Assembly: GCA_030248215.1 (NCBI GenBank)
Contig: JASANG010002725.1
Span: 1 to 64,000 of the forward strand
From: Enoplolaimus lenunculus
Lineage: Eukaryota; Nematoda; Enoplea; Enoplida; Thoracostomopsidae
Length of the DNA: 64,000 nt
Reading direction: 5' to 3'
The notes beneath the pieces are model-generated. The model was given only the letters and a program-made list of their open reading frames with translations, did no database searches and was not told the DNA's origin. Positions 51,071 through 63,164 of the stretch are shown piece after piece (the stretch's first letter is position 1; each line of letters opens with the position of its first letter). The translations under genes were made by a program, and so were the position numbers.

Positions 51071-52879
51071 AAGTACAGCGCAAAACATACCATTTCCGTT
51101 ATGTTTTGATCAGTATTCGTTTCCGCATCCGTGATTTTTCGTGTTCGCATGCACCCTGCAAGCAATCATCAACCTGTAAAAATTTGCGCAGTCCCCTGTT
51201 TTGCACCGATATGCTACACAATATTTCTCAAAGCTTCCCACAAATGATAGCCAACGCTTTACAACATCGCTTTATTTCTGTCTCTGTTTAATTTCGCCAA
51301 CCCTCTCTGATCTGGTTGCCAAGGTGAAAATATTTTTTTCAAGCTACGGAATCAAATTTTTGCCGTGACTGCCTACACCTGTAGTTGCACAAGCCTGTGC
51401 TTTCGCTGTACGAAAGCGTGCAGTCGCACTGCAATAAATTCGAAAAACAATAAAGTCCGTATATATAAATACCGAAAATTCGATTGGTGTCCTTCATTTT
51501 TAAAACAGCACAGTTTGCCTGAATTTCTGGCACAACCAAATGTTTCTCACACACACCAGAAACCACTATACTGCCACAGTTACAATGCTCATCAGGTTAC
51601 TCTTATTTTTATATAGTCAGGGTTGCCCATAGCGCATATGAGATGAAGGTAAACTTGAAATGCAAATCAAACATACAATAGCGCTGTTGTTTTGCGCACC
51701 AGCAAAAATTATATTTTACTCGTGCAGAACCAGGCGCCCAGCGTAAACAGCGAAAATTAAAATTTGGCATATGTATGGCTCTGTATATGCTTGATTTTAC
51801 CTCAGTCGAAAATACGATGTAATTTCAGCGCTCAGAAATATATTTCAGGCTGGGTTTCTAGTTGTAACGAGACACACACATGTGTGTCTTTTGATTGCCA
51901 GATCCGTTACAAAGGACACCCATGTGTGCTTCTCATTGCATTATATAGTGATTTTGTACAACGCAACAGATTTCAATATTGCTTTTGACTCATTCTATAC
52001 GCAGGTTTAATTGCAAGCCAGCCAAGACGTTTTTCGTGTCGGTTCTACACTCGTATTGTTTTGATTATACAGGTTTACACCGGTTCTATTAAAAATATCT
52101 ACATTATGCGCTATGTATATATATTGTTTCAAAGGTATGGTATAAATTTTGAATAAAGCTTAAAAAATTCAATCAAACCTATCGCGAAATACAGAGACTG
52201 TGTAATATTTTAAATAAATGTTTTTTCACAGACCCTTTCTTCTGGGTATCGTTCGGGAGTAAAGGATGTGAGTTTTACCAAATTCGGCTATACCTTAATT
52301 ATAAGCCTATAAACAAATTACCTTCGCTATAGCTGTTTTTTGGCCTGGTTGCTGTAATTTATTTGTAGTTTTTTTGTGTTTATTTTGTCGTGTTTGTGTA
52401 TACGTGTCTTTTAAAGACCGTTTATTGACCACCTAAGAATATGTAACTTGCTTGCGACGGAACTGATTATCTTTCTGGTTTTAGTTTAAAATATTGCTAT
52501 TTTTAAAGCACTTTTTTCGGCTTTTACTCTTCGGTATTTCATTCAGATATCCGCTTGCTTTTAAATGTATGTTGGTTTATTTCATGCAATATTGCATTCA
52601 ATTTTTTTGCTAAAAGTCGATTTTGGGCTTAAACTTTAAATAAACTTTTTGGTCATAAGTTCACCGTAAATTGCAATGAGTTGACCAATGATCTCAGAGG
52701 ATTTAGTAATTTCTGGTTATTTCTGAGTTAATAACAGTAATATTAAACTCACTCCGACCTGAGCTGTTCTGAGCAGCATACTTTTGTTTTGTTGAAGCAT
52801 AGGTTCCAGCCGAAGAGCTTACAGTACCGACCTAAAACAGAGGGGGACTGATATTTAAAATTGGCTTCTCGCGAGCATT
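51071..52879. other. Gene-free stretch between TVP23 and the myosin light chain gene
   Basis: No supported gene or intact repeat. Open frames are short and lack family features. An aacaataaagtccg sequence near 51,445 is polyadenylation-like, but no gene end could be tied to it. Confidence 0.35.
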
Positions 52880-53285
52880 CCCCTTGTTATTCGGGTTACG
52901 GATTGTTATATATTTTTGACCCTCCCTCCACTGCCCTTCGTTACTGATATGTATATCCGATATTGGAACTATTCGTTGAATTAAAAGTTTGTCTTGTATC
53001 AAAAGTTTCAGCGATAATGATAATGCAAGGTATTACTAAAAAGATGTACTTTTATAACTTAAGTATGCTAGTTTCGAACTCAACTTTATTTGGTCCTGGA
53101 GTCAGTTATTGACTGCAGTTTAGGGATAATTTACATTTATGGACTCTAATTTGGGTTTAGGGTATCCGCTTACGGAACCTTATTAGGATACGTACTCCTA
53201 TTGATTGGGATTCAAAGTGGGGACCCACCTTCCCTGTTATTACCCCCGTCCCGCTCTCTTTTTCTGGTCACTACAGCACGTGTTC
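52880..53285. repeat. Interspersed repeat, copy B (matches 8,735-9,150)
   Basis: It is collinear with 8,735-9,150 over about 400 bp with moderate divergence. The shared right end reads gactcctattgattggga, then ttattacccc and ggtcactacag. It lies about 770 bp upstream of the myosin light chain start codon. Confidence 0.6.
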
Positions 53286-54055
53286 AACGGACTGTGGAAA
53301 CAAATTATTACCTCACAGTAAAGCTTGCCCTAACTAAACGTTTACCTAAAGAAATCCGCTGTCTACACCAATTGCGGTTTCTCTGAAGAGGATTTTATAT
53401 TTAGTTTCACAGACTGTAGCACAAGAAACCCCCCCAAGCCTGTGCGAATTTTTATAGAACATCACCCGATTTCCAAAATTCTCACTGCGATCATGGTTTC
53501 AATTCTTTATCCAAATTCGCTTTTATCAAATGTATACAGGCGTTTCCTTATTAAACCATGCTTACTTGACTTTTTATAAAATTTGTATTCCTTTTTTCGT
53601 TGCGTAACTCCAGCAACTGCACATTGTTTATACGCCAGTTACTCGCCAGCTGTTCACAATAACAGACGAGCACAAAAAAAATTAATTCATGAAATCAGTG
53701 TCGTAAAACTGAAAATAATTTTAATTAGCATGAACCGGCACTGAAAAACAACAAAAATATTGGTTTTTAAAACATTAATTGAAAAGTCATAATAATTTAA
53801 TATAATTAATTTTGAACCTGTGCAAAACAAATAATTTGAATTCGAAAGCTCAGCTCATTGTTCACTGTCGGTACTTTTTTGAATAGACTTTAGTTTGAAA
53901 ATATATCTTGTTGCTTTTCAGTGCATTTATCTATTATTTAATAGCATTAGGGTTCCTCGTTGTTGGAGTTGTGTGTACCAGACGTCGTATTTTAAATTTA
54001 ATTTCGCTTTAATTGTTTTATTCCTGTACATTGCCAGTGACAAACATCAATAATC

Positions 54056-57000
54056 ATGGTTAACGAAGACGGTAAGTTTTACGGTATGAAGTATGAAATA
54101 CCAGCATAGCAGCAGTGTGCATTGTACTGCAACCGGTCGTTTGTTTCACATAGTGACCGGCAGCGTCTAAACTTTTGTCGGAGGTTCCGAGCTTTTTCGA
54201 TAGTAAAATTCTTTGTTTTTTGGTTTAAATAGTAAAATTTGGCAAGTTTGTATGCTGAATTTAGCTAATTTTTAGTTTTAATGACAGAGATTTCTTTGAA
54301 AAAAGACAAAGTCCAAAAAGCAGCACCAACTCCTTTGAGGCATAATTCATTAGCGTTGATAACTACACTTGTCCACGCATATACACGACCTGTTTTAAAC
54401 ATCGGGTTTTATTGTATACCGCAGCAGGTATCACGACATTTCGCCGACACCCGACAGGCTTAGGCTTGAATTTTGGTTTAGTATACGATTCGGATTATGC
54501 TTAGATTTATTAATATAGGCGTTAGGACACTGTTGGGTGACAAGTTGTTGGGCGGCGAATTGTCGCAGATTTATCGCAACAATATCATCGTAAACTTTTC
54601 TATGTAGTACTGCCATTAATTTAGAATGATTGCTAAATTTGTTACAGTTACGAACTCGATTGCGGTAAATTTCTGTTTCACTTGCTGGTTTAGCATCTCA
54701 ATAGAAATTTTTGTTCAGTTGGAAAACTTTCTGCACCTAATACTGTACATTACTCTTATAAGACCTATCACCTAGGCAAAGGTGTCTGCAAATTGTTTAA
54801 AAATATATGGTAGGGTCGTGGGAATTCCTTCCAAAACATTCCTTGCTGTTTATGTCTGTGCCACATGATATATAATAATATTTGTAATCTCAAACAAATA
54901 AGCGAAATGAAACAAACACAAGCAACCAAGCAAACAAATAAACAACTTAACAACACACAAATAAACAAACTTTTAATGTGACTTAGGCAATGAAATAAAA
55001 ACCATTAGGCATAGAGCCAAACAAATAAATATATTTGTTACCAATGACTAAAATGACCAAGGAAACAAATGTAATTAACGAAAACACCAAGCCGATCAAC
55101 TGCTAAATCACAAACAAATAGAAATCAAATAAACTGAAGAACAAACAAATCAGCAAACAAAAATCTATACAACCAAAAACAAAGAAACAAACGCCGAGCA
55201 AACAAACAAACGAACAAACAAACAAACAAAGAACAAACAGACAAACAAATAAACAAACAAAGAACAAACAGACAAACAAATAAACAACCGAGCGACAAAC
55301 AATATACAGTGTTTTATATGCTGTTTTTAAGTAGTCTAAAATAACCCTAAGTGTCTTATAGGACGTCTTGTTTTTGTGTGGGTCAAAAACTTTATGTTCA
55401 GCCATTAGACGACTATTAATATCTATATTTATGCTAAGGGATTCGCTCTGAATATATTGCCGACCACCCAATAGACCAATTTCTTAAGAATAACAAGATT
55501 TTTAGGTCCGGGGGGAAAGAGGTGGGAGTTCGGTGGTGTAAACGTCGACAAAAGGAACACTGAGCATATTTAGTGATATTCTAGTCCGTTGCTACAGCAT
55601 TTTTTAACTGAACGATAAATTACCACGTTGTCTGGAGTTGAAATTATTAATTTAATTTTCACATACAAAAGATTGTAAATTTGCAATTTGACAAATCAAA
55701 ATTTTTTTATTCTAAAATCCGATCGTTCAAAGAAATTCAATTACTTCCTTGGTAACCATTTTCAAGTTTATACAGCGGATGTTGCACAACCAAACAGCCA
55801 ATCACAAACTAAAGTACCATTCCTCTTTGTCCGTTTAATTAAGATGGCGTTAGGCATACGTTTCGATACCTCTGATGACATCGGCGTCTAGTGAAGGTTT
55901 CAGTATTTTTACGACTGCAGATACATTTTGTGTTCTAAACTTTTGCCGTTTTGAACAGCGTTTTCAACAGTTTTTTGCAACATTTAAAAGTGCATCGAAA
56001 CGAAACAATTATGAATTCGTAATCATACCCTGCCATATCTTTTATCTATTCAGCTTAAAAACGCATTATAAGCTGCAGATAAAGTCATGTGCGTCACAAA
56101 ATTTTCAGTACAGCAGGAGCCGGTGGAAAGACATATCCCCATCATCTTATAAAGCCGCCACTGCTACGTCCTCTGACGTCATCGGGTACCTCATATATGG
56201 CGGTATACCTGTGCTGTACGGTGTCTTGTGGCAATTTTTGCTCGATACCCCACAGCACCAGACGGCATCAAAAGATGTTACATGACGCTTGCAGTAACAT
56301 TTGCCAAACAGCATAGCTCTAAGCTTGTGACAAATCTTTGGAAAAACTACCATGTCGCCCTGTTTAAAATTGCTTTATGACTTTGGCAAATTAATCACCA
56401 AGAAAGTACATCGCGGTAAACAATGTGCACAAACTAAAATTACTTATGAAGAATTTTAGTCTAATACGGAACAGTTGTATACCTAAATTAGATTGCAACA
56501 AAACTAAAGGCAAGCCTGCAAGCACGAATACAAATTTCGGCAATGAAATCAATTGCCCAAATTATGACCCTCAAAAGCTCACGCTTGTAATATGGCTTAA
56601 TTTTTGTTTTTTGACACCAGGCGTCAGTGGATTAATAAATAGAATAAGTTTTGTTCCATAAAGGAATAAAAAGTTTTAGCTTGAAAATGAAAATGAAATA
56701 TTTTAACAAAATTTTGTTTTTGTTTTCAGAAGCTCGTAAAATGGTGATTTTGTTCGACGATGAAGGTGACGACAAAATTGATGCAACTCAAATTGGAACA
56801 GTCGCACGTGCACTTGGTCTGAAACCAACACAAGAACAGGTGTGGAAAGCGGCCGGTAAAGAGTACAAAAAAGGTAACAAATTTAAACGTTTTATTTAAT
56901 TCAAAGAAGATTTTTTTCGATTTTTAATTAGTGTTTACACAGGGAATTTCAAAGAACTGCAAAAAACTGAACTCGCTTTGAGCCATTCTGAGTACGCCTG

Positions 57001-58279
57001 CGCCCACCTATTTGTTCTACCGCAATCGTCTGTTTCACCTAAACGATTGATTTCACATTAACTCCATTAATTGGATTCAGCCCAACGGTTCGTTCACGCT
57101 CATGCGTTGTTTCGTTTCACTCCAAAAATTAGTTTCACCTCAACGGTTGGTTTCACTCCAACGATTGTTTTCATCGCTACAGACGGTTTTATTCCAATGA
57201 TTAGTTTGACCCCCAACCGTTCGTTTTACCACAACAGTTGGTTTCGCTTCAACAATTGATTTTACTCTAACGATTAGCTTCATCCCAACGTGGTTTTCAC
57301 CTCTACAGTTTGCTTAACCCCTAAGATTGGTTTCGCCGCAACAGTTGGTTTCAATCCAACGATTGGTTTCACCCTAACGATTTGTTCAGACTTTTCGTTT
57401 TTCCTAGTTTAGAGCAATAATCAACCAAGAGCTTGGTAAAGAAGTTTAATATTGCTAGTAAAAGGGCAGTAACTAACGAACATTGTTGTTGATGTAACCT
57501 GGTTAATCATCAATGAACGTTTTCGTCGGAAATCATCTTAAAACTATTAATTCATGAGAAATATATTGCGTACTGCGGACAGCAAAACGATAAAATTTAT
57601 TGAGTTCTAAGAACTTTTCGTAGGTAAGAGTAGTTTAACTTGATTCAAAAGCAAAACCAATTCTGTAATCTCGAAAGATTTAGCTGTGGACGGATTCACT
57701 AATAAAATTTGTTCACAAAGACAAGTTTTTCGCCTTAAGAACGTATTGAAGTTTTTTCAAAATGACGTATACTAAATCATACTTCGGGCTTTTTTATTAA
57801 TGTACTTAATTGAATCGCAGCATTATATGGTTGCATAATTGTTGATTTTGAATTCTGACGACCAATTTAGAGACTTTCGTAAATTAAGCGTTATTACAAA
57901 GCGAATCGCAATCGAACACTATGAACAACTGGACTACAGTAGACCATTTAGTTTAGCAGTCAATTTTTGACCCTACTGAAAAATCGGACAAGTTAAAATA
58001 GCGAACGTTACTATAAATCCGCATTTCTCACTTTCTCAGTCGAATTTTTTGTTTCACTGCATTAGTCAAAACTAAAGCTTAACAAATTATACAGTATTCT
58101 GGCAACATCGAGTAATTTGGCAAAACGGAAAACATTACCTTGAACATTACAAATAGTTTTGCTGTTCCCAATATGTTTGAGAAGACCTAATATTTTTAAG
58201 ACCATTTCGGCCAAAAATGCTCCTCAGTTCGGTTTTCTAGCTTACATTAATGGACAATGTTCCTGTAGTTGCTATCCTT

Positions 58280-58330
<51 letters not shown>

Positions 58331-61300
58331 TACATATTCCAATATTAGACATATTCTGCGTTCCTCAATATTGAGCATTAACGCGGTGCCGTACGGTGGC
58401 GTGCGGCGAGTATAGCGTTATTCAAAGCGCACGGGTCACTTCGGTTCAATCGCTAAACGCTCCGTTTCTTTTTATTTTAAAGACAGCTTGTAGGCTGCTT
58501 TTTTCACAAGCAATTACACTCTGCTAACCTATTTTAGAATATTTTCTAAACAGCTCAAAACTGCTGCAATGTTTCTTCAATCGCCATCCCGACATTTTCC
58601 CTATAAATTATACGGATTTTTGTATTTTTTTCGTATATATTTAAGCTTATCTTGACCTCGTCTGATATTGTCACACCCAAATTTAAAATTTTGAAATTCG
58701 AATGCTGTAAGTTCTATTCTATTTCATCGGGTTGATACTTTTATATGGTTTGGAAACAGAGTCTGTAAACAATTTTCAACGATTTAAAAATGGTTCACGT
58801 GCTATGATCAGTTTAGTGAACGTTGTAACATTGGGCACGCGTTGCGGATGCCTTTAAAAATACAAATGTAAAAAAATTCAAAGTCAGTTCATTTTCGGAT
58901 AAAACCCGCTGAGAGATAACGCTAAATTGCCGAAGATTGTAGATTTATTGAAAATTAATTGATTATGTTTTTATTATTTCAAATGTCGACAAATCGGCAA
59001 CCGCATAAAGTTTAGGAAATACAGTACAAGTTATTTTATGCTATAAATTACCGTTTTGCTGCACTAAAGTTTTTGCCTGTGTATAAGCAGGCAGAGGTGT
59101 TTTATATTCGAAAACGGTATATCTAAATGCTGAAAAATCGGAAAATATGATATATTTAAGTTGTGTTCACAAACATAACATAATGCTTCGTATTTCTGCA
59201 ATGACGTTTCCATCGTAGTCATTTGCGCATGCTGGTGACATACCAAATTACTGTCTGTCGTATTAAACCACGTCTCTTTGAGCCTTTCAGGGGCTGCTTG
59301 TTATGATTATTTTTGAAAATTTAACGGTTTAAATTACGTTGCGTTGATTGAAAATAAGTTTTGAGCATATTTGCCAAAGTTGTGCAGTGTTTTTGTGAAA
59401 GTTTACAAACTGCTTGCATGGTGTCGTATATAAACAGTGAAACGTATTCGAAAATTGAAAACTTTGTAAATGTTTCCGAAAAGTTAATATGTGTAGTGAT
59501 CGGCTGCCAATATTTTTAACAGGGCTATTCGTTGTATTTTTAGGTGAACGCGTCGGAATGGAAGTATTCTGGCCGACGTTCCAAGCGTTGCAAAAAGAAA
59601 AAGACGTTGGTACACTCAACGACTACATTGAGGCATTGTCAGTGTTCGACAAGGAAGAAAATGGAAAAATCCACGTCACAGAGATGCGTCATGCGTTTAT
59701 CGCTGTCGGTAAAGTGATTTATAATATTATAACTTGTTGAATTGTAGAGTTAAAACAATCTTCTAGTTTGCTACACTCGCTTTACATAAAAAATTTTATA
59801 TGAGGTTAGCTGTGCTATATCACCTGAAAATGAAATCCTTTTACGCCTCCGACCCTAGCAGTAAAACGCTATGATGGCAATTACTTGTCCATTAAGTGAA
59901 TGGAAGCTGAAGCTTATTAAAACGTTTACGACAGATTTATACTAATGTAAACGTTTTGGTGTTTAAAGAGCAAGTAATATCAAGGTTTCACCGGAATTCG
60001 TGTTCCGGCCGGAATTCCTGCAAAAATTCAATTTATGTTCCAGTTCCTGCATTCAACGATGGATTAATCTGAAGTTTTACTACGGCTAATTATTCATAAT
60101 CATTTAAGTATTGGAAACTTTACCTTTGTAGAATAGTTCTTTTGAAATGAGCGTTTTTGCAACTTGTTCAATTTTGTTAATAAATTGTTAGATAAAAAAT
60201 TTGATGTGCTTCGCAAAACTTTGGTGACGAAATAGTTGCAAATTAGCGTAAGCGATTATTTGGCTATTGTTCTAAAAGGTCCAACAGTAATTCGATGATA
60301 AAATTAGTTCAAATTCCAGGTTCAGGTCCTGTTGCGGTTCTTACAGAAAATTCAATTCCTGTTCCTGTTCCGGTAAAATTTACTTCCGCTGGAGCCTTGG
60401 TAAAAATAGTGCAAGTTTTGAAACAGTAGACGAGACGACTCGTAGGTGTGAGCTGTTGCTTAAATATATAGAACCAGGCACACTTCTCAAATAACTCTTT
60501 CCTACATGGAGTATACTATGTTGAGCAACTAAATTTTCTGTCGCTGACCATAATAGTCTATATAAGAGCTGTAATCTATGTGCCTACAACGGCCCGCTTG
60601 CTGAACAGGGCCTAATTTCTCAGGTTGTGCCTCAGGTATAGTGTTTTTGTTTGTTAACTTTTCAGCCGTTTTATTTTGTTGCTTTGTTGAAACAATATCG
60701 AAACTGACTGTGTATACACTGCAAAAAATGATGAGTGAAATTGACTCTCTCCGAAATAGGCTCATCGGGACTACACAAAATGAGGCAAATTCGACTCCGA
60801 CAGAGTCAAATTTGACTCACTAAGTCGCACGTTTGACTCTGGCGGAGTTGAGTTTAACTCAGTTTGTGTAGCCCCGTAGAGCTTATTTCGGAGAGAGCAG
60901 TTTAACTCACCAATTTTTGCAGTGTAATTACGACTAGGTCTTTTTGAAAGTGATTACCACTGCTGATATTATTAACAGTTTAAATTGGTTGAGAGTTCAA
61001 TTAAATTATCTGAAATGCTAAAAATGGTAGTTAAAAATAGTAGTGGAGTTGTGAATATGGATTGGGCGGTGCAGCCATGGCCACCCTTACTTTAAGAGAC
61101 CCGGTTTCTGGGAACCCTGGCGATACGGAAGAGGAAGATGAAAGGAAAATATACACATCCGTATTTTTTCGAGACAAAAAATCACTTTGACTAAGCTATA
61201 AATGTTCATAGTATAATTTTCAACATTCAAAATCATTCCGCGCTCGGTAAGCTTGCCAAAAGAAAATTTTACTTGAATTTCTTTAAAATGCCAAAATATA

Positions 61301-63164
61301 ATTCTGACAGTACTTATGTGAGTGCGCCCAGCGCTTCCCACTCCTAGTAGCAATTAGGATATATTGTTGTTTGTGGAAAACATTGAACATCGCAAACTTC
61401 AAAAACTATTAAATTATATATTTGCTTTCAGGCGAACGATTGTCGAAGGATGAAGCGACAAAGATTTGCGAAGGACAAGCAGATCCAGAAGGATGGGTCA
61501 AATACGCAGGCAAGCGCTATATATGAATATATGCATATATATGCTTATATACTAAATACGTATAATTTATATGGTGTGCTTATTCTCAAATATCGTCCAA
61601 GAAGGATATGATTGCATCCCCGATATCCATTTTCGTTTCTAAAATATATCTGCTTTAGTTGTGAAAATAACCAGTAATTCAATTACCTTTATGCTTATGT
61701 TGTCCAATCCTTCGAAAACGAAACTGCGGACCCTTTAGATTTCAAATTTGCTTCGTTTTGCAGAGCGAGGTTTATTTCTTCCACGCTTGGATCATCCACG
61801 TAATAATGCGCGCATAGTTATGAAAAATTGTCCACCCACTCCATTAGGACCAGTGTCAAAAACGATGCTATAACGAGGGCCTGATGACAACACACACCGT
61901 GTACTTGGAGAGTCGGTTTTGTCCTGACAGCGTTCCAAGGGAATAGGGACAAAACAGAGTGAAGGATTACAGAGTTTCTGAAAATGACACAAGTCCTTAC
62001 CCAGACCTGGACATTTTTTTCTAGTGCACGCACTATTAATACGTGGATGACCCATTACAGAACATGTGTATCAATTCAAAAAATAAATAAACCAAACGAG
62101 AGAGACGCATGTTCTGCATTCAAACTGTTCAAAGAACTTAACCTTTGCTTCCAGCGAAGTTTTGAAAGTTGACTTTGATTTCAAAAGCGAGACCCTTTTG
62201 TGGCCGGGCCTTCGCCAGCCTTCGTGTACGGGAAGCGCTAAACACGACTGTCAATAGTCATCGTAGCTTTCTACTTCAGCTCTGCTACAGTCGTTCGATT
62301 TCAAATAAACAAATTTGTGATATATATTTAACCCGATTTCATCTTAGGAATCGTATTCTCAGTTGCGTGTAACATCTATTACTACTTGTTGGTGGTAGGA
62401 TTTGTAGCTTTTGAACTTATTCATGGTGAGATTCGAAATTCAGCACATTTTCTGCATATTTGTTTCGTTTTACTTTTACGCCAATTTTTAAATCCACAAT
62501 TGCAAGAGTTTGTCAGTTTGACAACCTATCGCTAACTGGTGATAGATGCTATATGCGTTTGAGAATGTGGGCCCAGATTAACACACCATTATATAATGTA
62601 AACATGGATTGAATTGACCAGTCACATGCTTAATCTGTTTATTTTACTATGTTTCTCTTCGTCTGAACAGATAAAGCGTTGGTCGTAATAAAATTTTTGG
62701 TTCTTGTACAATTTCCACCCAAATTTAAGTATTTAATTTTAAGCGCAGAACTAAGTTTAGGTATTAAAAAGCTTAGACGAATGTTTTATTCTTTAGGTAT
62801 ACATAAACCTGCTCCGGAACGTAATTCTAAGCCTAAGGCTTAGCTTGAACCTAAAGCCTATATGCATAACGGGCGAAAGTGTACAAGAGCCAAATTTTTC
62901 TAAAATCCTAAAACAATTTTAGTAAATCCAATATTTTTTAGAAATTTTTAAAGGTACCAAAAATAACGCATATTTTCAAATTTTGTAGTTCGCGACGCTT
63001 ATTCGCAAAAAATTTTTTCACGCGGTTATATATTTACGAGATCGAATCTTGTCTGCGTTTATGATGCACACAAGGCTGAAATTCTATTAATTCCGTGTCT
63101 ATTATTTGTTTTAGACTTTGTCAAGAAAATCCTTGCCGGACCAAACCCGGAAGCAGCATCATAA
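54056..63164 (+). CDS. Myosin essential (alkali) light chain, EF-hand protein
   Basis: The protein binds the first IQ motif of the myosin heavy-chain lever arm in the actomyosin motor. Exons: 54056-54071, 56730-56873, 59544-59708, 61432-61509, 63115-63164. All introns split a codon after its first base, giving 453 bp and 150 residues, the usual length. Residues 10-25 ([16 protein letters not shown]) form a degenerate first EF-hand. Residues 62-75 ([14 protein letters not shown]) match the F-LP-x-x-x-x-x-x-KE signature of the linker. Residues 85-102 ([18 protein letters not shown]) form the best-preserved third EF-hand loop (89-100). The tail [12 protein letters not shown] resembles nematode and mollusc essential light chains (KKVLAGPFPD, KKVMTGPYPD). 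The start ATG has a short leader exon. The last intron uses a GC donor. Intron positions resemble a muscle-type gene; tissue cannot be read from sequence. Confidence 0.95.
54072..56729 (+). other. First intron of the myosin light chain gene
   Basis: No coding exon was found here that fits phase (GAC G| joined to AA GCT). The intron holds an AAAC-rich simple repeat at about 55,140-55,300, and unrecognised open frames at 55,688-56,285 that lack family features. Confidence 0.4.
55140..55300 (+). repeat. AAAC-rich simple repeat
   Basis: Tandem AAAC with variants (acaaacaaacgaacaaac, aacaaagaacaaacagac). The Cys/Phe/Leu-rich minus-strand frame across it is an artefact of the reverse complement TTTG. 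Confidence 0.85.
57000..57390 (+). repeat. Minisatellite of about 20-21 bp (GGTTTCACTCCAACGATTG)
   Basis: At least fifteen diverged tandem units with core tttcac(t/c)ccaacg(a/g)ttg. The units vary in both sequence and length, so the array is old. It lies in the second intron of the myosin light chain gene. Confidence 0.8.
58280..58330 (+). repeat. AAT trinucleotide microsatellite
   Basis: About 17 units of AAT with no interruption, in the second intron of the myosin light chain gene. Confidence 0.95.
59979..60400. mobile_element. hAT-type MITE, family B
   Basis: The left end caaggtttcaccggaattcg, then gttccggccgg, and the right end cctgttccggtaaaatttac, then ttccgctggagccttg, are inverted. 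The interior includes gttcctgcattcaa and gcggttcttacagaa. It shares its right end in complement with 41,437-41,640. It lies in the third intron of the myosin light chain gene. Confidence 0.6.
60714..60927. mobile_element. Palindromic MITE with TACACTGCAAAAA ends
   Basis: The element is almost a full palindrome: the left arm runs tacactgcaaaaaatgatgag, gactctctccgaaatagg, gactacacaaaatgag and the right arm returns the complement (cagtttgtgtagccc, cttatttcggagagag, caatttttgcagtgta). Each arm is about 100 bp around a gactctg-rich centre. It lies in the third intron of the myosin light chain gene. Confidence 0.8.
61790..62055. mobile_element. MITE with TCATCCACGT terminal inverted repeats, copy D (compact)
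   Basis: The left end ggatcatccacgtaataatg, then gcgcgca, and the right end tgcacgcactattaatacg, then tggatgaccc, are inverted repeats. Inside are attgtccacccactcc on the left and cccagacctggacattttt on the right. At about 265 bp it is shorter than its relative at 47,118. It lies in the last intron of the myosin light chain gene. Confidence 0.7.
62805..62875 (+). repeat. TTAGGC-bearing MITE fragment
   Basis: A short remnant: cctgctccggaacgtaattc, then taagcctaaggcttagc and acctaaagcc. It lacks clear ends and lies in the last intron of the myosin light chain gene. Confidence 0.4.

Noticed and set aside
55103-55471. Cys/Phe/Leu-rich 122-residue minus frame
   Set aside because: It is the reverse complement of an AAAC-rich simple repeat.
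55688-56285. Open frames in the first intron of the myosin light chain gene
   Set aside because: No family motif, no fitting phase to the neighbouring exons, and composition typical of intron sequence.
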